From NCBI GenBank assembly GCA_963691655.1, contig OY829329.1, forward strand, positions 59,905,408 through 59,969,407: a stretch of DNA of 64,000 nucleotides, written 5' to 3'. This DNA comes from Toxonevra muliebris. Taxonomy: Eukaryota; Arthropoda; Insecta; Diptera; Pallopteridae. A model generated the notes under the pieces. That model saw nothing but the letters and a program-made list of their open reading frames with translations. It did no database searches and was not told where the DNA came from. Shown here piece after piece: positions 40,601 to 49,600 of the stretch; position 1 is the stretch's first letter, and the number at the start of each line of letters is the position of its first letter. Position numbers and translations under genes: made by a program.

Positions 40601-43600
40601 GAAAATGTTTTTTTCAGCGTAAAATCTCAAATTGAATTTAAGTACTTTACCGAATTCAACAATTTTGTAATGAATTTGTAATAGAAGTCCACAGAACCTG
40701 CACTCCATACGTTAGTATTGAACATAGAGAAATCACTAGAATATAAAGAATATGCCCTAGGGGTATTTCTAGATATTGCTGGAGCCTTTAATAATGTGTC
40801 GACGGAAGCTATATTAGATAGTCTCAATGCTCTAGAAATTAATACCACCATATATCTGTGGATAAAAAGTCTTCTGAACTGTAGGCAGATAAGAGTGAAT
40901 TGGATTGAGGCTACAGTAACCAAGGTAGCGTGCAGAGGAACCCTTCAGGGAGGTGTCTTATCCCCGCTTCTTTGGTTGTTAGTTGTCAACAAAATTCTAA
41001 CTCACTTCGATAGCAAAGCCCCAAAATTAGTAGCATATGCGGACGACATTGCTATAATAATCACTGGTAGATGCCTGAATACTCTCAGCTCACTTATGAG
41101 CGACACTCTCAAGACCATTCACAACTGGGCGACCAGTGCCGGGTTAGGCGTAAATGCAGATAAAACGGACTTAGTACTTTTTAAAAGAAAGTACAAGATC
41201 CCCGCATGGACGCCACCAAGTTTAAACAACACTATACCAAATATCTAGGGGTAGTTGTGGACAGCAAATTGCTGTGGAAGCTTAATGTTGAAGAGAGAGT
41301 GAAAAAGGCAACCAATGCTCTGTACGCATGCAAAAAGATGCTTGGAAGCACATGAGGTTTGTCACCCTCTCTTATGCATTGGTACTACACAGCCATAGTT
41401 AGACCTATACTGCTCTACGGTGTTTTGGTATGGTGGAATATAACTAAAAAGGAAACGTATAGCAAGCCTTTGGAAAAGGTTCAGCGGCTGTCCGTGCAAT
41501 GTATCATGGGAGCTATGAGAACAACTCCAACGGCAGCTCTTAAAGCTATTCTCAACCTGCCTCAAATTGATCTCTTCGTAGAAAATCGGACAGCAAAATC
41601 GGCAGAAAAACTGCGGGTTACTGGACAACTATGCTATAGATCCTTCGGACATAGCTCAATTAGTCGGAACACATCTGGAAAGAGGATAAAAGCTGTTATT
41701 GAACAGGAAGGCTGGCGTAAGGGTATGGAACTAGAACGCAAATCCTTCAATATTTTCACGGATGGCTCAAAAATGGTTGAGGGGGTGGGCGCTGGTGTTT
41801 ACTGTGGTGAGTCAAACATCAGAAAACCCTTCAGGCTTCCTGATTACTGCAGCATATTTCAGGCAGAAATATTTGCCGCTAGGAAGGTTGAGGAGCTTGC
41901 AAACAGTGTTGCCACGATCAACTCAACAATAAACATATGTATAGATAGTCAATCAGCTATAAAAGCGTTGACATCACACTGGACATCATCCAGAAGTGTT
42001 CTTCAGTGCAGCGCAGCAATGGAGAAACTGACTACTAAGCGTAGGCTGTGTATCTATTGGGTACCTAGTCACAAAGGCTTAGATGGAAACGAGATTGTCA
42101 ACAAAATCGCGAAAAAAGGAATTAAGCTGCCGGAGAATCAAATCAGCGAAGGACTGATGCCTCTGCAAGTAGCTAATTGTAACCTAGAAGCTCGCATGTG
42201 GAAGAAAGCGATAGCTAGGTGTGTGACCCCTATAGCGAGAGGTACATAAAATCTGTTATATCGTTCAATCGTAAGGACTGCAGCACAGTACTAACTGGCC
42301 ATTGTTAGGTGGCAACGTACACGCTTAAATTAAAACTAACCGACAATGATAATTGCAGGAAATGTATGGAGCAAGATGCGACGGAAACTCTAGAGCATCT
42401 TCTTTGCTCCTGTCCCGCGCTCACTAGAACTCGATTAACGTACTTAGGAGCTCCACAGTTTGAAAGTCTGAACGAGGTCGCTAAACTGGGGGTGAACTGT
42501 CTTTTAAAGTTTACTAACCACACTCGCATATTAAATAAAATATACACTCGATAAATAATTCCTAGGACTCCTATCTGGTATCGCTAAGGACCTAAAGGTC
42601 TATGCGTGGCTTCGGCCAGTCAGTACTACCTAACCTAACCTAACCTAATAGAATTTCCTTTTGATTTTATTTGAATATTCCTGTAGCTCCCATATGAATT
42701 GAAACTAATAAATTTTTATTATTTGTGGTACTAAGTTTGTTACTTGTTTTGAACATACACCTACATATTGGGAGTATGAATGTATAAACTCGTATTTTTT
42801 TTCGTAATTTGGACATTTATTGTGAAAAAGTGATTATAAATTTATTCTTTAAAGTATTGTCCATCGTTAGCCACAACCTTTTCCCATCTTTCTGATAGCA
42901 TGCGGATTCCACGTCGAAGGAATTCCTCATCTTTTGAGGCTATCCACGAATCGACGCATTTTTTGAGTTCTTCGAAAGAACGGAAGTGCTGTTCAGCCAG
43001 GCCATGTGTCATCGATCGGAACAAGTGGTAATCAGAAGGCGCAATGTCTGGAGAATACGGCGGGTGGGGTAGCACTTCCTATTTCAGCGTTTCCAAGTAT
43101 GTTTTTACTTGCCTTGCTACATGCGGCCGAGCATTGCCGTGCTGAAGAATAACTTCGTCGTGTCTATTCTCATATTCTGGCCTCTTACCCTTTAATGTTC
43201 AGCTCAAACGCATCAATTGTAGTCGGTAGCGGTCGCCAGTGATCGTTTCATTCGGTTTCAACAGCTCATAATACACGACACCTTTCATATCCCACCAAAT
43301 ACACAGCATGAGCTTGGATCCATGGATGTTCGGCTTTGCTTTGAGTTATCGTAACGTATCCACTTTTCATCGCCAGTCAAAATACGATGCAGAAAACCCT
43401 TTCTTTTCTGTCAATCTGTTCAATCAGCAGTTCACATGTGAAAAATCGTCGTTCGACGTCTCTCGGTTTCAATTCGTACGGCACCCAATTTCCTTGCTTT
43501 TGAATCATTCCCAATGCTCTTAATCGTTTAGAAATGGTTGATTGATCAACTCCTAAAGATTCTGCAAATTCTTGTTGCGTTTAACATGAATCTTCGAGTA

Positions 43601-46600
43601 ATGCTTTCAAATCTTCATCTTCGGGCCGCCTGAACGTTCCCTGTCTTCAACATCAAAATCACCACTTTTGAAACGGGCATACCACACCTGACACATTCTA
43701 ACGTCTATAGCACAGTCAGAATAAGCTTCAGTGAGTAAACGATGTGCTTCAGTTGCGTTTTTCTTTGAATGGAAGAAGCAAATTAAAACTTCCCGCAAAT
43801 GTTGTTTTGTTGGCACGAAATTCGACATTTTCAGCTATAGTAAAACACTTTTGTAAAATTATAAAAATTATTTGACAGATCAATTCTGATAGTATTTTTG
43901 GCGCTCTTCGAGATAGAATAGCTGTCAATGTCAAAAAAAATGGCGCGTATGATAGATATGAAGTTAGTCACAATTACGAGTTTATACATTCATACTCCCA
44001 ATACTTTTAAGATATACATACTGCATTTACTTCCCCTCAAAGCTTTTTGCCCAAAAGAGTTCATATGGATCTGATTCTGCTCACGAACTACTTGAAATGC
44101 ACCCATTGCATTTAAATGCCTTAATGGTTTTTGCTTTGTAAAATATCCACTTTTATTTTGAATTTATACTTAATATAAACCGAATTCTCTTTCCAAATTG
44201 TTCGTAAGAAATTATGGTATTTTTTTACTACATAGTATTCAAAAGAATTCCTTCGAATATGGTCTAGACTTGCATATCCTCCCAGTAAATGATTGTTTTT
44301 GAATTTTGCGAGAAAAACTGTTAATAAAATCTGAGGAAAATGGGAATATGAAAGTTCACTAGTTTTTTAAGTTTATTCTTTATATCTTATTATTAGAGAC
44401 TATGAAACTGAAATAAAAAAATGACGTTTCATTAGCCGTTAACAAACATTGAACTGTTTATTCTTTATTTTAACTTGTTTGTGGCTAAAACCCACGTCAA
44501 TAGACTTGCTACTTGCTCACCCCGGCAAATGTAGTTCATCTTCTTTCAGAGTTTGACGCTCTCCTGTTTCTAACCTCTCTCTTCTTAAACACTTTCGTAT
44601 ACCATGAAATAATTCTAGTCTCGTAAAAGAACTGACTACATTTTTTCTGCATAAATTTTCTATTATTTCCTTCCTCTGTACAACCGAAAAAAACGTGATA
44701 TTCAGTTATGTTCTACGACTCAACTTCGACAAAGTTAAAATAGACGTACTACATGTTCCCCAATTCACAAAAAAAAAATACATCCAAAATACTCAATTTT
44801 TGATAGCAAGTTGTACGTTCACAGATCAAACGATTCGACTCCAGATGCCGATTTAAATTTCAATCAAAATCGAATGAAGAACCTGACTGATATGGAAGCA
44901 TCAATTTCGATTGCTATTATTTCCCTCGGCACTAATTGGTTCGGTAAACACATTTGTTTTCGCTTTAGACTAATTTTTCGTTACAATTTTAGAAATGCTT
45001 CAGTGTTAAGTCGATTTAGCGTAACCTCTAGTATTAGAAATAAAAGCAGATGCAATTTTTACAGTAACTATAGACACTGTCGGTCTTTGTTAATTTCCAC
45101 CTTCTGAGAACCCTTCTAATATTCCTCTGGTATAGTCGAGAGCACAAAAAGTTCGTGATGTGGAAGATTTTGATATTGCAGGCTTGGACTCTAATTGTCT
45201 GAAAGTTTTGCATTTGCTGGTCTTTCAAATCTATGGCAACTTGTTCAAGTGATAACCATATAAATACAGATTCAGATTCACGTCCTCGTCTCAAGTTTTA
45301 TCGTTCTGTTTCAGTTAAGCTTAGGCTGCCCTTATAGGTAGTTATCCCCTCCTCATTTTTTTAACGACATTTTAATTTTTGAATTTCACGACTAGATGTT
45401 GACAAAAACTATATTCCAAGTTGGTTTCTGCTTCAGGAAAAGGATCAGAAAAATTGTCGGGCATTAAAGATTTATCATTTGTGAAAGCGTTAAGCGTTGT
45501 AACTTTCCGTTCGCTAAAGTAAACAATTTCAAATGCTTATTAAAAATTCACTAGTCTCAACAAAACCTTTAATTTGTTTCTAAATAATTGCCATTAATAA
45601 AACAAACAAAAACAACTGCCACTTTTCGCTCTCCCATAATATATATGTAGCTAGATAGCTAAATGTTGTACTCATATATTCATAGAAGTATGAAATTTTT
45701 TTTAGAAATTTAATCCTTGTAATTATTTTCTTCATTATCATTTCTTTTTTCATTTCATTGCAGTTATGTACCCACACGATTATGGGGCTTTAGTGGACAC
45801 GTACAAACTGTGCTGCATAGCATAGTGGGACGTGTGAAATGTCCATGGCCGTTAGGTGAACGTGTCTATTTACTATTGCAAGATGGTTCAACCTTAACTT
45901 ATGACTTGTATCAGCCGCTGGCAGCAGAAGGTAAGCAAATATTTTTCGCATGCTAATAATTTATATTTAATTTTCGAATTTTTTTTTTTTACACCATCAC
46001 CTCCTCTATTCTAGATGATATCACTGTGGCTATCTGCCCTGGCATTGGTAACACATCAGAAAGTGTTTATATACGCACATTTGTACATTACGCACAATGT
46101 CATGGTCATCGTTGTGCTGTACTCAATCATATTGGCGCATTGCATAGTGTTCAAGTGACATCGACACGCATTTTTACCTATGGTAAGTTTTATTCTTAAA
46201 ATCAATGAATCAACCAGTAATATATGTACCCTTTTAACTTCTTTCCTTCCTTCCATCTTCTTTTGTAGGGCACACGGATGATTTCTCCGAAATGGTTGAG
46301 AATCTACATAAAAAGTATCCCTCAAGCCATATTGTTGCAGTCGGCTTCAGTCTGGGTGGTAATTTAGTAACGAAATACATGGGTGAACTGCAGAGATCGA
46401 AACCGCAAACTGTGATTGGTGCCATATCCATATGTCAAGGCTACAATGCAGAAGAGTAAGTAGCCATCCTTTATTAGTTTTATATTTCAAGTTTTTTAAT
46501 TAAATTGCCTTGCAAATGTATTAGAAATGTTTAATTAAAAATCTATTTCCATATTTTTCTATTTCTCTCTGATACAGAGGCACAAAATGGCTTTTAAATT

Positions 46601-49600
46601 GGCAAAATTTCCGTCGTTTCTATTTGTATGTCATGACCGAAAATGTTAAGAGCATCATTTTAAAACATCGTCATGTGTTGCTTTCCGACGAAGTTAAGGC
46701 TCGTTGTAATTTGAATGAACGTGAGATAATTGCCGCCGCTACACTGCCCGAATTGGATGAAGCTTATACAAGGCGTGTTCATAATTTCTCATCAACTCAG
46801 GAATTATATAAATGGAGTTCGTCATTGCATTATTTTGATAATATTGAAAAGCCAATGATATTTATAAATTCCAAAGATGACCCGTTGGTACCGGAAGAAT
46901 TATTGCCGCCCATTAAGGAATTCGCATGTAAGTTTGAAAAAAAAAACATAGAAAATACTGTTGATTATTAGTGAATCCAGAGGTTGCGGAAGGAAGGTAG
47001 ATTTTTCTCAAATTTTGTTTATAAAAATTATTCTTTTGTTTATAGATGTTGTTCTTTGAAAGCAGTAGAATTGAGAATAGTAAAACTTAATCAAAGAATA
47101 TATAATACATAGAAGGCGCATCTCTCAAAATTTTTCCAAAATATGTTTCTTTCGTTTCGGGTGCGGGCGGTCGCAGTAAAGAGGAAGAGCAAAACAACTC
47201 ATTTATTTTGCTTTTACTCTCTCATGCACTCTCATCAGGGCCGTAGCCAGGATTTTTTTTCGGGGGGGTTTTCATTCGACGAAAATATTCATATAAAATT
47301 TTTATGAAACTGATGTTTAAATACAATAAATTAAATACGATAATGCATTTGATGGACCCTATCAGACTAGGGAGAAAAGTGGATAAATGTCTTAAAGCTT
47401 TAGGAAAAATTTTTGTTTCCGAATTTTCTTAACCTAAACGAATGGCCGAAAATGACAAAAAAAAATTCACAGAATAATCAAATTAAATTTTTTTAAATAA
47501 ATATTATTCAACGTGAATTCCAATACATTTTTTTTTATCGTGAAAGACATAATTTTGATAACCTATTGACTTGCCATTACTGATAATGAACCCAACCTCA
47601 AAAAAATGATCGAAAATGCCAAAAAAACGGCAGAAATTAATTTTTTTCAAATGATTATCAGTGGGAATTCGGGCCATTACCAATGATGAAAAGCCCGGAT
47701 GAGGTTGGCATATATTCCCTAAATTCGTGCAATCACAGCATTGAAATAAATCTTCCGAGTCGGGTGCTCTGAGCAATAATGGGTTAAAGGATTAATTATA
47801 TTTTAAGATTAAGAATTTTGAAGCTTTTTCAATAACACTGCACTGCATGGGTTTGGTGAACAATATTTTTCCTAGTGTTTGCGAATGAATTTTTCATGCT
47901 GAACACGAGGCCAAAAACTTTCCATTACGTCACGTTTTATAAAAATGGGGTTCAAACCCCTAAAAATACCGTTTTTGGCCATGTAGCACAACTTCGTACG
48001 ATTTCCATTCAAATTTATTTTTATAATTTTTTCTTTTATTTGACTTCAATAGATTTTATTTTGACTTTTTTTCCATCCACTGGCAATCAATATCAAAAAT
48101 TAGGAAAAGTTTTCACATTTCGGGGGGGAGGGGGGGGGGTTGTCAGAACCCCCAAAACCTCCCCCCTAAATACGGCCTTGACTCTCATGGTGTTTTTTTT
48201 TTCTTAGGCTCTCGCATATCGTTACAGGGTACTGCCAAGTGAGACTGCGTATAGTTTCATATGAATGGGTTTTTTGCAGAGAATATGTAGGTACATGTGT
48301 TGCGTTGCGTTGTTGCCGAGTATCAATATTGCTTTCCAACCTAATTGATTTTTTGTTTCAATTTGTGACCCAAAATTATGGTCTTAGCTAATCGATTTAG
48401 AAAGTTTTTAAGGGAGCACCTCCCGTTGTAACTTTTAAAAAATCTACTTTTTTTTGCATTATCTTAAAGTATATGTTTTCAAAAATATGTCTGCAAATTT
48501 TTAAGTTGATCCGAAGAAAATTTTTGACTGCTATTTCCAAAAAAAAAATTTTTTCTTGACATTAAAGTAAGTTGAAACTTTAAACGCGTTTTTCTCAAAA
48601 AAGTCATTATTGAAGTCGGTGACCACGATTATTCAACAACTTCTAAACCGATTATTTTCAAATTGATATGCTTCTTTAATATATAGTAATCTAGATTGAT
48701 CGAAGGAAAACTTTTTTTTACAAATGAAACAGCGTTTTTTAGTTAAAATTTAACTGTTAACTTTGACAGTCGGTGATTTTGTTAAATATGCATATTTTTT
48801 TCACATTCTTCAATTAATCTCTAGATAATGTTATAATAAAAGTAAATCCATTTAATTTTTGGATTTCAAATGTTCTAGATTTGAAAAATATTGCTCATCG
48901 CTCAAACATGTTTTCCAGAAAGGCGTCGACGGGATCGCTCATTACTCATAAAGTTTTAAATATTTTTGAGTAGAGATTAGTTAGAGTTAAGTTTAATACA
49001 TGTTCTTTTAGATAGCAAATAGTTTTTATAAAAAACTTTATTAGTTTACCTGAAAAAAATCTGGAAAAATACCTATTTTTTCGCGTCACAACTTGGGATT
49101 TGAATTTTATAATCTGTGCCATACATAAAAGCACACCGGCTTTGCGCTGTAAATTCTGCTAAATAATGAAAATACCAGCTCATATTACTAGCACGAAAAC
49201 CAAAACAAACAAAAAAACATGAAAAAAAATAACCTCTCATTAAACAAAGCCAACAACATAGAGAAACAAACTATTTCAATCACTTATTGGTTTAATGAGA
49301 ACAACTGAATTTTGAGTGTAAAGTGGAGGCAGTTATGGCTCCATAGAACAAAATTTTTGTGCAAATAAATTCGTTCGTGATGCGCCTTCTATATATTATA
49401 GTATATTCTTTGACTTAATATTTCCAAATTACTGTATTTTTTTTTCACTAATTACTGTCGTACTGTACATAGTGAAGGCTAAAATAATAATTTCGTTTTC
49501 TGCCTAAATGTAGGCTAAAAATAAAGGCGCACGAAAAATCTTTTTTGAAAATGTAAAATTTAGATAACATCAGTGTTAGCTATTATTGTGAATGGTTGGT

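Larger units (their letters stand above)
5540..45763 (+). other. 40.2-kb first coding intron of the ABHD2-like gene
   Basis: The GTAAGT donor at 5540 and the TTGCAG acceptor at 45758-45763 bound one intron, because exon 1 ends with two codon bases that exon 2 completes. No other host gene was recognised inside it. Stretches in which I see nothing beyond AT-rich DNA are 5540-6460, 8897-10809, 12488-12950, 13468-14761, 17696-19318, 27594-28424, 31255-33223, 33747-35041, 37346-38303, 39595-40678 and 44004-45763. An unannotated noncoding gene could be hidden there. Confidence 0.85.

Noticed and set aside
41362..41628. Minus-strand open frame within the LINE
   Set aside because: It is antisense to the reverse transcriptase/connector coding region and has no independent support.
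47504..47776. Minus-strand 90-codon frame in the hAT-like element as a transposase
   Set aside because: No hAT dimerisation motif or catalytic block was visible, and the frame is not kept in the longer copy at 61511-63036.
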